Below are positions 1 to 9,907 of a stretch of 64,000 nucleotides of DNA, in pieces. Every line of letters starts with the position of its first letter. Position 1 is the first letter of the stretch. The position numbers and the translations under genes are program-made. The stretch lies in NCBI RefSeq assembly GCF_014202315.1, contig NZ_JACHGN010000002.1:31480-95479 (forward strand), in the 5' to 3' direction. The stretch is from Thermocatellispora tengchongensis (GTDB taxonomy: Bacteria > Actinomycetota > Actinomycetes > Streptosporangiales > Streptosporangiaceae). The notes under the pieces were generated by a model, which saw only the letters and a program-made list of their open reading frames with translations, made no database searches and had not been told where the DNA came from.

Positions 1-231
1 GTGCTTATGGCCCGTGCTTCGCACGGGCGGGCTTGGGCGCTCTTCAGGGTCGTGTCTTCCCTCGTCGCTCTGGTCGCTGCGCTCCCTGCGCTCCTGCTCC
101 AGACACGACCCGCGCTGTGCTTATGGCCCGTGCTTCGCACGGGCGGGCTTGGGCGCTCTTCAGGGTCGTGTCTTCCCTCGTCGCTCTGGTCGCTGCGCTC
201 CCTGCGCTCCTCCTCCAGACACGACCCGCGC
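1..231. repeat. Tandem repeat, two copies of a 116-bp unit with internal inverted repeats
   Basis: The first 115 bases recur almost exactly from position 117, with period 116. Each copy holds a short hairpin (CCCGTGC/GCACGGG) and longer arms: GGGTCGTGTCT near the start pairs with AGACACGACCC near the end. The block may begin before the window. The continuous plus-strand frame across it is not supported as coding, because the real gene starts at 334. No function is assigned. Confidence 0.85.
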
Positions 232-321
232 CCAAGCCGCCACAACCCCGTCACGTGGATCTTGGTTTGGTGCCCGGTTACCGGGTGGGGCGGTCACGGG
301 GTGGGCGGGTGGGGTGGGACG

Positions 322-327
322 TATGCT
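322..327 (+). promoter_or_regulatory. Candidate leaderless -10 hexamer (TATGCT)
   Basis: TATGCT ends 6 nt before the ATG at 334 and no Shine-Dalgarno sequence is present. This spacing places the transcription start at or next to the start codon, as in leaderless actinobacterial mRNAs. No clear -35 is seen. Confidence 0.5.
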
Positions 328-333
328 CGGGCC

Positions 334-1347
334 ATGGCGTCGCCGTTTATCGAGCTTGAGGTCGGGGGGCGGACCGTTAAGGTCACCAATCCCGACAAGG
401 TGTATTTTCCGGAGATCGGGGCGACCAAGCGGGAGCTCGTCGAGTACTACGTGAGCGTGGGGGAGGGGGCGCTGCGGGCGTTGCGGGATCGGCCGACGCA
501 TCTGAAGCGGCATCCCGATGGTGTGCTCAACGACGCCATCTATCAAAAGCGGTTCCCCGCCAGGCATCCCGAGTGGATCCAGACCGTGACCGTGCGCTTT
601 CCCAGTGGGCGTACCGCTGACGCGTTGCGGGTGACCGGTGTGGCCGATCTGGCGTACTGCGCGAATCTGGGGACCATCGACTTTCATCCGTGGCAGGTCC
701 GGGCCGGCGACGTGGAGCACCCCGACGAGCTGCGGATCGACATCGATCCGCAGCCGGGGACGGGGTTCGCGCAGGCGCGGGAGGTGGCGTTCCTGGCTCG
801 GGAGGTGCTCGGGGAGTTGGGGATGACCGGGTTCCCCAAGACCTCCGGGAGCCGGGGGATTCACATCGGGGTGCGGATCGAGCCGCGGTGGGACTTCACC
901 CAGGTCCGGTACGGCGCCATCACGCTCGCCCGGGAGATCGAGCGGCGGGCGCCGCGACTGGCCACGACGGCGTGGTGGAAGGAGGAGCGGGGGGAGCGGG
1001 TGTTCATCGACTTCAACCAGAACCTGCGCGACCGCACCGTCGTGGCCGCCTACTCGGTGCGGGCCAGGCCGCACGCGCCCGTGTCGGCGCCGCTGACCTG
1101 GGAGGAGCTGGAGGACGCCGAGCCCGGCGACTTCGACATCCGTACGATGCCGGCCCGCTTCGCCAAGGTGGGCGACGTGCACGCGGCGATCGACGACCGG
1201 GCGTACTCGATGGAGACCCTGATCGAGTGGTACGAGCGCGACGGGCGGGGCGACATGCCGTACCCGCCGAACTATCCGAAGATGCCCGGCGAGCCGAAGC
1301 GGGTGCAGCCGAGCAAGGCGCGGCCGGAGGACGGCGCGTCAGGGTAG
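334..1347 (+). CDS. LigD-type polymerase (Prim-PolC-like archaeo-eukaryotic primase family)
   Basis: A 337-residue stand-alone LigD polymerase-domain protein, without ligase or nuclease domains. These enzymes add ribonucleotides or deoxyribonucleotides during gap filling in end joining or base excision repair. Visible motifs are LRIDIDP (Asp136 and Asp138), TSGSRGIHIG (about 170-180) and VFIDF (Asp226), matching the catalytic Asp triad of mycobacterial LigD PolDom. ATG 334 was chosen because the family N-terminus begins here and the upstream frame is only repeat DNA. A LigC-type ligase lies 3.4 kb downstream; in mycobacteria Prim-PolC and LigC are neighbours and cooperate in repair. No Ku gene is in the window. 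Its 3' end overlaps the convergent methyltransferase by 9 nt. Confidence 0.9.
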   Translation: MASPFIELEVGGRTVKVTNPDKVYFPEIGATKRELVEYYVSVGEGALRALRDRPTHLKRHPDGVLNDAIYQKRFPARHPEWIQTVTVRFPSGRTADALRVTGVADLAYCANLGTIDFHPWQVRAGDVEHPDELRIDIDPQPGTGFAQAREVAFLAREVLGELGMTGFPKTSGSRGIHIGVRIEPRWDFTQVRYGAITLAREIERRAPRLATTAWWKEERGERVFIDFNQNLRDRTVVAAYSVRARPHAPVSAPLTWEELEDAEPGDFDIRTMPARFAKVGDVHAAIDDRAYSMETLIEWYERDGRGDMPYPPNYPKMPGEPKRVQPSKARPEDGASG

Positions 1348-2166
1348 CAGGGCGGCCAGGAGGCGGTTGTCGCCGTTCTGCCACACCGTGCCGATCTCGG
1401 TGAACCCGGCCTCGCGCAGGGCGGTGACGTGGGTGGACAGGTGCAGCGACTCCGAGCCGTGGTGCGCGGCGGCCTCGTTGCGGCCGCGGCGTTCTTCCGC
1501 CAGGACCGACAGGGCCGGGTCGGCGTCCACGGCGTCCCACCAGTCGCGCCAGTTCTCCGGCATCTCGCGGGGGAAGCGGCGGTTGGTGGCCCGCTCGTGC
1601 AGGGCGCGCTCCAGCTTGGCCAGCGTGGGCGTGGTGTCCTCGACGTCCATGTGGTCGCCGTTGAGCAGCAGGCCGCCGGGGCGCAGCACGCCGGCCAGCT
1701 CGGCGTACACGTCGCGCAGGTGGTGCTCGGGGAGCCAGTGCAGCGCGGTGGTGCTCACCGCGGCGTCGGCCCGGCGGGTGAGGCCGAGCGCGCCGGTCCA
1801 GCCGGGGCGGCGCAGGTCCAGGTCGGTGAAGCGCAGCCCGGCCAGATGCCCGTACGCCGCCCGCCCCAGCGCCAGCAGCAGCGGGTCGGTGTCCACCGCC
1901 ACCACGGTCGCCTCGGGCAGGCGGCGCAGCAGCCGGGCGGCCAGCGAGCCGGGGCCGCAGCCGAGGTCGATCACCAGCGGGTCGGTGCGCCCGGTGCCCG
2001 CCTCGACGGCGTCGATCAGGGCGGTGAACCTGTCCTCCCGGTCGGGCAGGTAGCCCTCCTGCTGCCGGTCCCAGCGGTCGATCCACTCGCGGGCCACCTC
2101 GAACGCGATCTCGGCCACCTTGAGCTCCTTGTCACTGTCATTTAAGCTTTCGGCAGTTACGACCAT
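1339..2166 (-). CDS. Class I SAM-dependent methyltransferase
   Basis: 275 residues with the Rossmann methyltransferase motif I LVIDLGCGPGSLAARLL (about residues 64-80), an acidic loop (VVAVDTDPLLL) and motif VSTTALHWL, typical of the trans-aconitate/biotin-type small-molecule methyltransferases. It transfers a methyl group from S-adenosylmethionine to an unknown acceptor and is probably cytoplasmic. The start is an ATG only 25 nt from the divergent CGNR gene, so the two promoters must overlap. The substrate cannot be told from sequence. Confidence 0.85.
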   Translation of the reverse strand: MVVTAESLNDSDKELKVAEIAFEVAREWIDRWDRQQEGYLPDREDRFTALIDAVEAGTGRTDPLVIDLGCGPGSLAARLLRRLPEATVVAVDTDPLLLALGRAAYGHLAGLRFTDLDLRRPGWTGALGLTRRADAAVSTTALHWLPEHHLRDVYAELAGVLRPGGLLLNGDHMDVEDTTPTLAKLERALHERATNRRFPREMPENWRDWWDAVDADPALSVLAEERRGRNEAAAHHGSESLHLSTHVTALREAGFTEIGTVWQNGDNRLLAALLP

Positions 2167-2191
2167 AAGCCGGAAAGTAGTAACTGGTCAA

Positions 2192-2761
2192 GTGAACTTC
2201 AACAGTCACACGGATGCCGTGATCGCCGTGGCGGTCGCGCTGGTCAACACGCTCACCCCGGGGGAGCGGCGCGGGCGGGCGTACCGGCCGCCGGCCGGGG
2301 AGGAGCGCCGGGCCGCGGTCGCCGAGGCGCTGCGCACCGGCTCCCGCGTCGCGGAGGTCACCCCGGAGGAGGCCGGGGAGTTCTGCGACGTGGCCCGCGA
2401 GCTGCGCGAGGTGTTCGAGGGCGTGGCGCGCGGCGACGTGGACGCGGCGGCCGTGCGGCTCAACGCGCTGCTGGAGAAGTACGAGGCCAGGCCGCACCTG
2501 GACCGGCACGACGGCGAGCCCTGGCACCTGCACTTCCACGGGGCGGGCGGCACCGCGGTACGCGACTGGGCGGCGAGCTGCGCCACCGGGCTGGCGATCG
2601 TGCTCGGCGGCGAGCTGTACGACCGGCTGGGGGTGTGCACCGCCCCGGCCTGCGACCGCGTCTACGTGGACGTCTCGCGCAACGGCACCCGGCGCTTCTG
2701 CTCCACCGCCTGCCAGAACCGGGTCAAGACCGCGGCGTTCCGGGCGCGGGCCGGGGCGTGA
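2192..2761 (+). CDS. CGNR zinc-finger (ABATE domain) transcriptional regulator
   Basis: 189 residues. The N-terminus (NFNSHTDAVIAVAVALVN) and middle match the ABATE domain, and the C-terminus carries a treble-clef-like finger: CTAPAC, then CSTACQNR. The usual CGNR signature reads CQNR here. Such proteins are presumed DNA-binding regulators, often near efflux or stress genes. GTG 2192 was chosen since it opens the conserved NFNSHTDA segment; an upstream ATG at 2120 would put the start inside the divergent methyltransferase gene. Target unknown; control of the adjacent methyltransferase is plausible but inferred. Confidence 0.85.
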   Translation: MNFNSHTDAVIAVAVALVNTLTPGERRGRAYRPPAGEERRAAVAEALRTGSRVAEVTPEEAGEFCDVARELREVFEGVARGDVDAAAVRLNALLEKYEARPHLDRHDGEPWHLHFHGAGGTAVRDWAASCATGLAIVLGGELYDRLGVCTAPACDRVYVDVSRNGTRRFCSTACQNRVKTAAFRARAGA

Positions 2762-2794
2762 CCGTCTTCAGGGCCGGCTGTTCAGATCGGGTGT

Positions 2795-4240
2795 TTAGGA
2801 TCGGGTGTTCAGGATCGCCGTCTTCTCCCTTGTGTAGGACAGCACCGAGTCGTGGCCGTAGCCGCTGTCCTTGACGCCGCCGAAGGGCAGGCCGGGGGGC
2901 ATCTGGCGGAAGGTGTTGACCCAGACGTTGCCGGCCTGGAGGTCGCGGACGAAGCGGTGGGCGCGGCCCAGGTCGCGCGTCCAGAGCCCGGCCGCCAGGC
3001 CGTACGGCGAGTCGTTGGCGATGGCCAGCGCCTCCTCCTCGGTGTCGAACGGCAGGGCCACCGCCACCGGGCCGAAGATCTCCTCCTGGCACACCCGCAG
3101 CGAGTTGTCGGTCGTGGCGTACAGCGTGGGCTCGACCCAGTAGCCGCCGGGCAGCGCGGGCACCACGTCCGCGCCGGTCCGGCCGCCGAAGACCAGGTCG
3201 GTGCCCTCCTTGGCGGCCAGCTCCAGGTAGGACCGCACGCGCTCGTACTGGCCCGCGGAGACGATCGGGCCCATGGTGGTGCGCGGGTCGAGCGGGTCGG
3301 CCAGGGTGATCCCGGCCGCCGCCGCGCCGATCCTGGCCAGCATCTCCTCCCAGATCGGGCGCTGGATCAGGATTCTGGACCCCGCGACGCACACCTGCCC
3401 GGCGTTGCCGGTGTAGATCGAGTTCACCGTGACGCCCTCGGTGGCGGCGTCGAGGTCGGCGTCGGCGAAGACGATGTTGGGCGACTTGCCGCCGAGCTCG
3501 AAGGTGAGCGGCTTGAGCGCGTCGGCGCTGGCGCGGGTGATCGCCCGCCCGGTCTCCGTCGAGCCGGTCAGGCTGATCTTGGCCACGTCGCGGTGCCGCA
3601 CCAGCGCCTCGCCCACCTCCTCGCCGAGCCCGCCGACGATGTTCAGCACGCCGGGCGGCAGCACGTCCGCCAGCAGCTCGCCCAGCCGCAGCACCGACGC
3701 CGACGCCTGCTCGGCGGGTTTGACGATCACGGTGTTGCCGGCGGCGAGCGCGTGCGCGGCCTTGGCGGAGAAGGTGGAGATGGGGGAGTTCCACGGGATC
3801 ACGCCGACCACCACGCCGTACGGCTCGCGCCGGGTCAGGCCGAGCGTGTCGGGTCCGAGGATGACCGTGTCGCCGCGGACGGCGTCGAGCACCTGGCCCG
3901 CGGCCAGCTCCCACAGGACCGTCATCCCAGGCAGGTCCTTGTGCAGCGTGTCGCGCAGGATGCGCCCGTTGTCGGTGGTCTCGATCCGGGCCAGCTCCTC
4001 GGCGTGCTCGGCGAAGACCCGGGCGACCCGGCGCAGCGCCTGGCCCCGGGCGAGCGCGGGCAGGGCGGACCAGCGCGGGAACGCGGCCCGCGCCGCCGCC
4101 ACCGCGGCCTCGGCGTCGGCCCGGCCGCTCGCCGGGACGCGGGCCCAGACCTCGCCGGTGGCCGGGTTGACCGAGTCGAGCGTACGGCCGTCGGCCGCGG
4201 GCACCAGGTCGCCGCCGATGAGGTTGCGGTACACGTCCAT
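2795..4240 (-). CDS. NAD(P)-dependent aldehyde dehydrogenase
   Basis: 481 residues, full length for the ALDH superfamily. Conserved features are PWNSPIS (nucleotide/substrate region), the general-base Glu in FELGGKSPN and the catalytic Cys284 in AGQVCVAGSRI. It oxidises an aldehyde to the carboxylic acid using NAD(P)+; the closest general type is the betaine/benzaldehyde/aminoaldehyde group, but the substrate is not determinable. ATG 4240 is preferred to the in-frame TTG 9 nt upstream, because a TACGCT -10-like hexamer in a perfect palindrome lies immediately before it. It is a monocistronic-looking unit between the CGNR gene and a small membrane protein. Confidence 0.9.
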   Translation of the reverse strand: MDVYRNLIGGDLVPAADGRTLDSVNPATGEVWARVPASGRADAEAAVAAARAAFPRWSALPALARGQALRRVARVFAEHAEELARIETTDNGRILRDTLHKDLPGMTVLWELAAGQVLDAVRGDTVILGPDTLGLTRREPYGVVVGVIPWNSPISTFSAKAAHALAAGNTVIVKPAEQASASVLRLGELLADVLPPGVLNIVGGLGEEVGEALVRHRDVAKISLTGSTETGRAITRASADALKPLTFELGGKSPNIVFADADLDAATEGVTVNSIYTGNAGQVCVAGSRILIQRPIWEEMLARIGAAAAGITLADPLDPRTTMGPIVSAGQYERVRSYLELAAKEGTDLVFGGRTGADVVPALPGGYWVEPTLYATTDNSLRVCQEEIFGPVAVALPFDTEEEALAIANDSPYGLAAGLWTRDLGRAHRFVRDLQAGNVWVNTFRQMPPGLPFGGVKDSGYGHDSVLSYTREKTAILNTRS

Positions 4241-4245
4241 GGTGC

Positions 4246-4261
4246 CCAAGCGTACGCTTGG
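4246..4261 (-). promoter_or_regulatory. Perfect 16-bp palindrome containing a -10-like hexamer, upstream of the aldehyde dehydrogenase
   Basis: CCAAGCGTACGCTTGG is a perfect inverted repeat and includes TACGCT, which ends 8 nt before ATG 4240. The layout suits a leaderless promoter overlapped by a repressor operator. The regulator is unknown. Confidence 0.5.
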
Positions 4262-4285
4262 TCGTGCGACTGTGGGAGCCCCGGT

Positions 4286-4669
4286 TCAGCCGCGGCGGCG
4301 GGAGAAGGCGAAGACCGCGTTCACCGCGATGACGCCGATCCAGATCAGCAGGGCGCCCTCGAAGGCGTTGCTTTCGCTGTTCAGCGCTATGGCCGAGCCG
4401 CCCACCCCCAGGACCAGGGAGACGATGGCCAGGGCCAGCGCCTGCGCGTCCTGGGTGCGGGTGCGGGCCGGGTGCGGCCGGGCGGCGGTCAGCCGGGCGT
4501 CCACCCGGCGCTCGATCTGCTCCTCCACCTTCTCCAGGAACCCGGCCACGACGGCGTCCTCGTAGTCGGGGCCGAGGTCGCGGCGGGCGGCGAGCGCGGC
4601 GTGCAGGTCGGTGGCCGCGGTGTCGGCGGGCGCCGCTGCGGGGGCGGCTTGGGGGGGAGAACCGGTCAT
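4286..4669 (-). CDS. Small membrane protein of unknown function
   Basis: 127 residues. The N-terminal third is Ala/Pro-rich and disordered-looking. A charged segment follows (about 35-80: DYEDAVVAGFLEKVEEQIERRVDARL), which may form a short amphipathic helix. Two predicted membrane helices (about 85-101 and 104-121) end in FSRRRG. The positive tail suggests a cytoplasmic C-terminus. ATG 4669 is preferred to an upstream ATG at 4705. No family was recognised and neighbours give no clear hint. Confidence 0.65.
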   Translation of the reverse strand: MTGSPPQAAPAAAPADTAATDLHAALAARRDLGPDYEDAVVAGFLEKVEEQIERRVDARLTAARPHPARTRTQDAQALALAIVSLVLGVGGSAIALNSESNAFEGALLIWIGVIAVNAVFAFSRRRG

Positions 4670-4759
4670 AGTCGAGATGTATCCGAGCGGCCGGGCGGCG
4701 TCCATCGGGGATGTCCCTGATCCCTCCCCGGAGGGCTCGCGCGGCTCACCTCGCCGTGA

Positions 4760-5857
4760 TCACCTCGCCAGGATGTCGTCCAGGTCGTAGGAGGTCGGGC
4801 GCTCAAGCTGCTCGTAGGTGCACGACTCCGGCGTGCGGTCGGGACGCCAGCGCCGGAACTGCGCGGTGTGCCGGAACCGGTCGCCCTCCATGTGGTCGTA
4901 GGCCACCTCGATCACCATCTCGGGCCGGAGCGGGATGAACGACAGGTCCTTGCCCGCGTTCCACCGCGACACGTTCCCGGGGCGGCGCTGTGGCGGCGGG
5001 GTGACCTCGCCCTCGGGGGCGGCGTCGGCCGCGCCGGTCATCCAGATCCCCCACGGGTGGGAGGCCAGGTCGGTGCGGTAGGGGGCGATCTCGTCCACCA
5101 GCTCGGCCCGGCGCGCCATCGGGAACGAGGCCGCCACGCCCACGTGGTGCAGGCGGCCGGCGGCGTCGTACAGGCCGAGGAGCAGCGAGCCGACCACCGG
5201 GCCGGACTTGTGCTCGCGGTAGCCGCACACCACGACGTCGGCGGTGCGCTCGTGCTTGACCTTGAACATCACCCGCCGGTCGGGCTCGTACAGCAGGTCG
5301 CGCGGCTTGACCACGATCCCGTCCAGGCCCGCGCCCTCGAACATCTCGAACCACTCGTGCGCCCGCTCGGCGTCGTCGGTGATCGGGGTGAGCCGCACGC
5401 TGCCCGCGGGCTTGCCGTCGAACAGGGCCGCCAGCCTGGCCCGGCGCTCGCCGAACGGGGTCTCCATCAGGCTCTCCTCGCCGATCGCGAGCAGGTCGAA
5501 GGCCACGAAGGACGCCGGCGTGGTCTCCGACAGCAGCTTCACCCGCGAGGCCGCGGGGTGGATGCGCTGCTGCAGGGTGTCGAAGTCGAGCACCTGACCC
5601 CGGCGCACCACGATCTCGCCGTCCAGCACGATCCGGTCGGGCAGCTCGGCCTTGACCGCCTCGACCAGCTCGGGGAAGTAGCGGGTGAACGGGCGCTCGT
5701 TGCGGCTGCCGAGGTAGACCTCATCGCCGTCGCGGAACACGATGCACCGGAAGCCGTCCCACTTGGGCTCGTACAGCAGCGAGCCGTCCTGCGGCGGCAT
5801 CTTCTTGACCGCCTTGGCCAGCATGGGCGGCACGGGCGGTTCGACGGGCAGCTTCAC
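4760..5857 (-). CDS. ligC: ATP-dependent DNA ligase, LigC type
   Basis: 365 residues made of the nucleotidyltransferase domain plus OB-fold of small ATP-dependent ligases. The adenylation motif KWDGFR places the covalent Lys at residue 32. Further motifs are LDGEIVV (about 98-104), GLDGIVVKPRD and MFKVKHER. The C-terminal part (FRRWRPDRTPESCTYEQL) matches the LigC/LigD ligase end. It seals nicks using ATP. The family works with Prim-PolC in mycobacterial repair, and a Prim-PolC-like gene is at 334. It is translationally coupled (ATGA, 4-nt overlap) to the pyrimidine-reductase-like gene that precedes it on the minus strand. Confidence 0.92.
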   Translation of the reverse strand: MKLPVEPPVPPMLAKAVKKMPPQDGSLLYEPKWDGFRCIVFRDGDEVYLGSRNERPFTRYFPELVEAVKAELPDRIVLDGEIVVRRGQVLDFDTLQQRIHPAASRVKLLSETTPASFVAFDLLAIGEESLMETPFGERRARLAALFDGKPAGSVRLTPITDDAERAHEWFEMFEGAGLDGIVVKPRDLLYEPDRRVMFKVKHERTADVVVCGYREHKSGPVVGSLLLGLYDAAGRLHHVGVAASFPMARRAELVDEIAPYRTDLASHPWGIWMTGAADAAPEGEVTPPPQRRPGNVSRWNAGKDLSFIPLRPEMVIEVAYDHMEGDRFRHTAQFRRWRPDRTPESCTYEQLERPTSYDLDDILAR

Positions 5858-6582
5858 GGCGACTCCCGAACGTATCTGGCGAAGAGGTAGCCGTCCTCTT
5901 CCAGGATGTGGGCCAGGCCCAATCTAACCTCGCAGTCAGGCCCGTTGAGCACCCGCGCCGCCGCGCCGCCCACCAGCACGGGAGCGCAGGTCAGGCACAG
6001 CTCGTCCACGAGCCCGGCCGCCGCGAGCTGCCCGTTCAGCCGCGGCCCGCCCTCGCACAGCACCCGGGTCAGGCCGCGCTCGCGCAGCGCCTCCAGCGCG
6101 AGCGCCAGGTCCACCCGCTCCGCGCCGGCCACGACCACGTCGGCCACTGCGGCGGCCTGCGCGCGCCGCCCGGCGGGCGCCGCCTCACAGGTGATCACGA
6201 TCGTACGCGCGCCGGGCGCCGCCTCGGTGAACAGCGGGCCGCCGAGGTCCAGGCCGAGCCCCCGGGTGACCACGGCGACGGGCGGCACGGCCGGGCGGCC
6301 CTCGCGCAGCGCCCGCCACGACTCGCGTGGCCGGGCCGGCCCGTACCCCTCCGCCCGTACGGTGGCCGCGCCCGCGAGCACCACGTCGGCCAGCCCGCGC
6401 AGCACGCCGAACACGCGCTTGTCGGCCGGGCCGGACAGCCCGCCCGACAACCCCTTCAGCCACGCCCCGCCGTCGGCGCTGGCGACCATGTTCAGCCGCA
6501 GCCAGGGCCGGTCGGCGGGGTAGGCGTAGGCGGTGGCGAGATCGACCTCGCCGGACTCCTGCGTGGGGAAGATGCGCCGCAT
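5854..6582 (-). CDS. Pyrimidine reductase family protein (RibD C-terminal-like)
   Basis: 242 residues of the RibD C-terminal / dihydrofolate-reductase-like fold: LRLNMVASADGGAW near residue 30, DVVLAGAATVRAEGYGPAR, and CEGGPRLNGQLAAAGLVDELCLT near the end. These proteins use NADPH to reduce a ribosylaminopyrimidine in riboflavin synthesis or related compounds. Here the deaminase half of RibD is absent and no rib genes are nearby, so a stand-alone reductase of unknown substrate is likely. ATG 6582 follows an AAGGTGG ribosome-binding site; an in-frame upstream start at 6621 is less likely. It shares an ATGA overlap with the ligase gene, so both are in one operon. Confidence 0.82.
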   Translation of the reverse strand: MRRIFPTQESGEVDLATAYAYPADRPWLRLNMVASADGGAWLKGLSGGLSGPADKRVFGVLRGLADVVLAGAATVRAEGYGPARPRESWRALREGRPAVPPVAVVTRGLGLDLGGPLFTEAAPGARTIVITCEAAPAGRRAQAAAVADVVVAGAERVDLALALEALRERGLTRVLCEGGPRLNGQLAAAGLVDELCLTCAPVLVGGAAARVLNGPDCEVRLGLAHILEEDGYLFARYVRESP

Positions 6583-6728
6583 GACGGCCACCTTGTCACA
6601 GCGTGCTTGACAGATCACCATGCGGGGGAGGGAGCACTCGACGGGGGATACCGCTTGGTCGCATGCGCTGGTGCCGCCCGTGACCGTGTGCGTACGGTTA
6701 CGGCGGCGTCACAGGAACGGGGGAACCG

Positions 6729-7130
6729 GTGCGGCTTGCCGTGATCGTCATGTGGCTGGTCACCGCGGTGGCCGGGGCGCACCTGCTGTGCCTGTGGCTG
6801 CCCGGCGCGGCGCGGCGGCGCCAGGCCGCCAAGGTGACCAGGTTCCCGGTCACGCTGACCCTCTCGCACCCGCTGCTGGCCTCCGGCGCGCTCGGCTCCT
6901 GGGTGGGGCACCTGCTGACCGGCCACCGCGCGCTCGCCTGGGCGGCCTTCGGCCTGGTCGCGCTGGCCGCGCTGCTCGGCTTCGCGATGTTCACCCGCTG
7001 GCTGGGCGCCGGACGGCACGCCCGGGGCGCCGAGCGCGGCTTCCCGAAGGCCGCGGTGGTGCTGCACGGCGCGGGCGGCGTGGCGACGTTCGTGCTGATC
7101 CTGCTCGCCACGGTCATGCTCGACTGCTGA
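6729..7130 (+). CDS. Four-helix membrane protein of unknown function
   Basis: 133 residues with about four hydrophobic segments: residues 3-24, 43-62, 67-88 and 108-131. GTG 6729 follows GGGGGA at good distance. A small loop rich in Arg/Lys (ARRRQAAKVTR) lies after the first helix. The protein resembles the many small actinobacterial integral membrane proteins with no assigned role. It is convergent with glgX. Confidence 0.65.
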   Translation: MRLAVIVMWLVTAVAGAHLLCLWLPGAARRRQAAKVTRFPVTLTLSHPLLASGALGSWVGHLLTGHRALAWAAFGLVALAALLGFAMFTRWLGAGRHARGAERGFPKAAVVLHGAGGVATFVLILLATVMLDC

Positions 7131-7152
7131 GCCCTCGCGGCGGCACCCCGGG

Positions 7153-9288
<2,136 letters not shown>

Positions 9289-9374
9289 GTGGCCCCATTG
9301 TCCTCCAGCCCATCGTGACCGCGCATCCCGATCTCCAGGTTGTAACCCCAACGCGGGGTGCGCAAGAACCGGGA

Positions 9375-9411
9375 CGGCCCGCGCCTCCGCGGGCGCGGAG
9401 GGCGCGGGCCG
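9375..9411 (-). terminator. Strong hairpin between the OsmC gene and glgX
   Basis: Arms CGGCCCGCGCCTCCGCG and its near-complement pair over about 17 bp with one bulge. No T-tract follows, which is usual for actinobacterial terminators. It lies 10 nt past the end of the OsmC gene. Confidence 0.6.
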
Positions 9412-9421
9412 CCGCGGCGCC

Positions 9422-9850
9422 TCAGCCGAGCAGTTCGGCGTTGAGCGTGATCGTGGTGCCGGCCAGCGCCTTGCTCACCGGGCAGTTGGCCTTGGCGTTC
9501 TCGGCCGCGGCCTGGAAGTCCTCGGCGGTGATCCCGGGCACGTGGGCCTTGACCGAGATCACGATGCCGGTGATGCCCTGGCCCGGCTGGAAGGTCACGT
9601 CGGCCTTGGTCTCCACGGCCTGCGGCGGGGTGCCGGCCTGCGCGAGGCCGTGCGAGAGCGCCATGGAAAAGCACGAGGAGTGAGCCGCCGCGATCAGCTC
9701 CTCGGGCGAGGTCTTGCCGTTGGCCTCCTCCGACCGGGACGGCCAGGTGACCTCGAAGCTGCCCACGCCGGAGGTGTCCAGCGAGACAGTGCCGGAACCG
9801 TCGAGCAGCGCGCCCTTCCACTGGGTCGTCGCCGTACGCGTCGTCGCCAT
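9422..9850 (-). CDS. OsmC/Ohr family peroxiredoxin
   Basis: 142 residues of the OsmC subfamily. The two redox cysteines are visible: Cys60 in AAHSSCFSM and Cys123 in ANCPVSKAL. The start WKGALLDGSGTVSLDTSG is the conserved OsmC beginning. These thiol peroxidases reduce organic hydroperoxides in the cytoplasm and are commonly stress-induced. The gene ends at a strong hairpin and has its own start 57 nt from the acyl-CoA dehydrogenase end. Confidence 0.92.
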   Translation of the reverse strand: MATTRTATTQWKGALLDGSGTVSLDTSGVGSFEVTWPSRSEEANGKTSPEELIAAAHSSCFSMALSHGLAQAGTPPQAVETKADVTFQPGQGITGIVISVKAHVPGITAEDFQAAAENAKANCPVSKALAGTTITLNAELLG

Positions 9851-9907
9851 TGTGTTTCTCCCTTCGTCAGGCAGAAGCCTAGGGGGTGCCCGGCGGCGCG
9901 CCGCACG

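Noticed and set aside
1-333. Upstream extension of the PolC-like protein to position 1
   Set aside because: The extension is encoded by the 116-bp tandem repeat; ATG 334 with a leaderless -10 matches the family N-terminus.
2852-4720. A 622-codon plus-strand frame antisense to the aldehyde dehydrogenase
   Set aside because: Shadow of a well-conserved enzyme gene.
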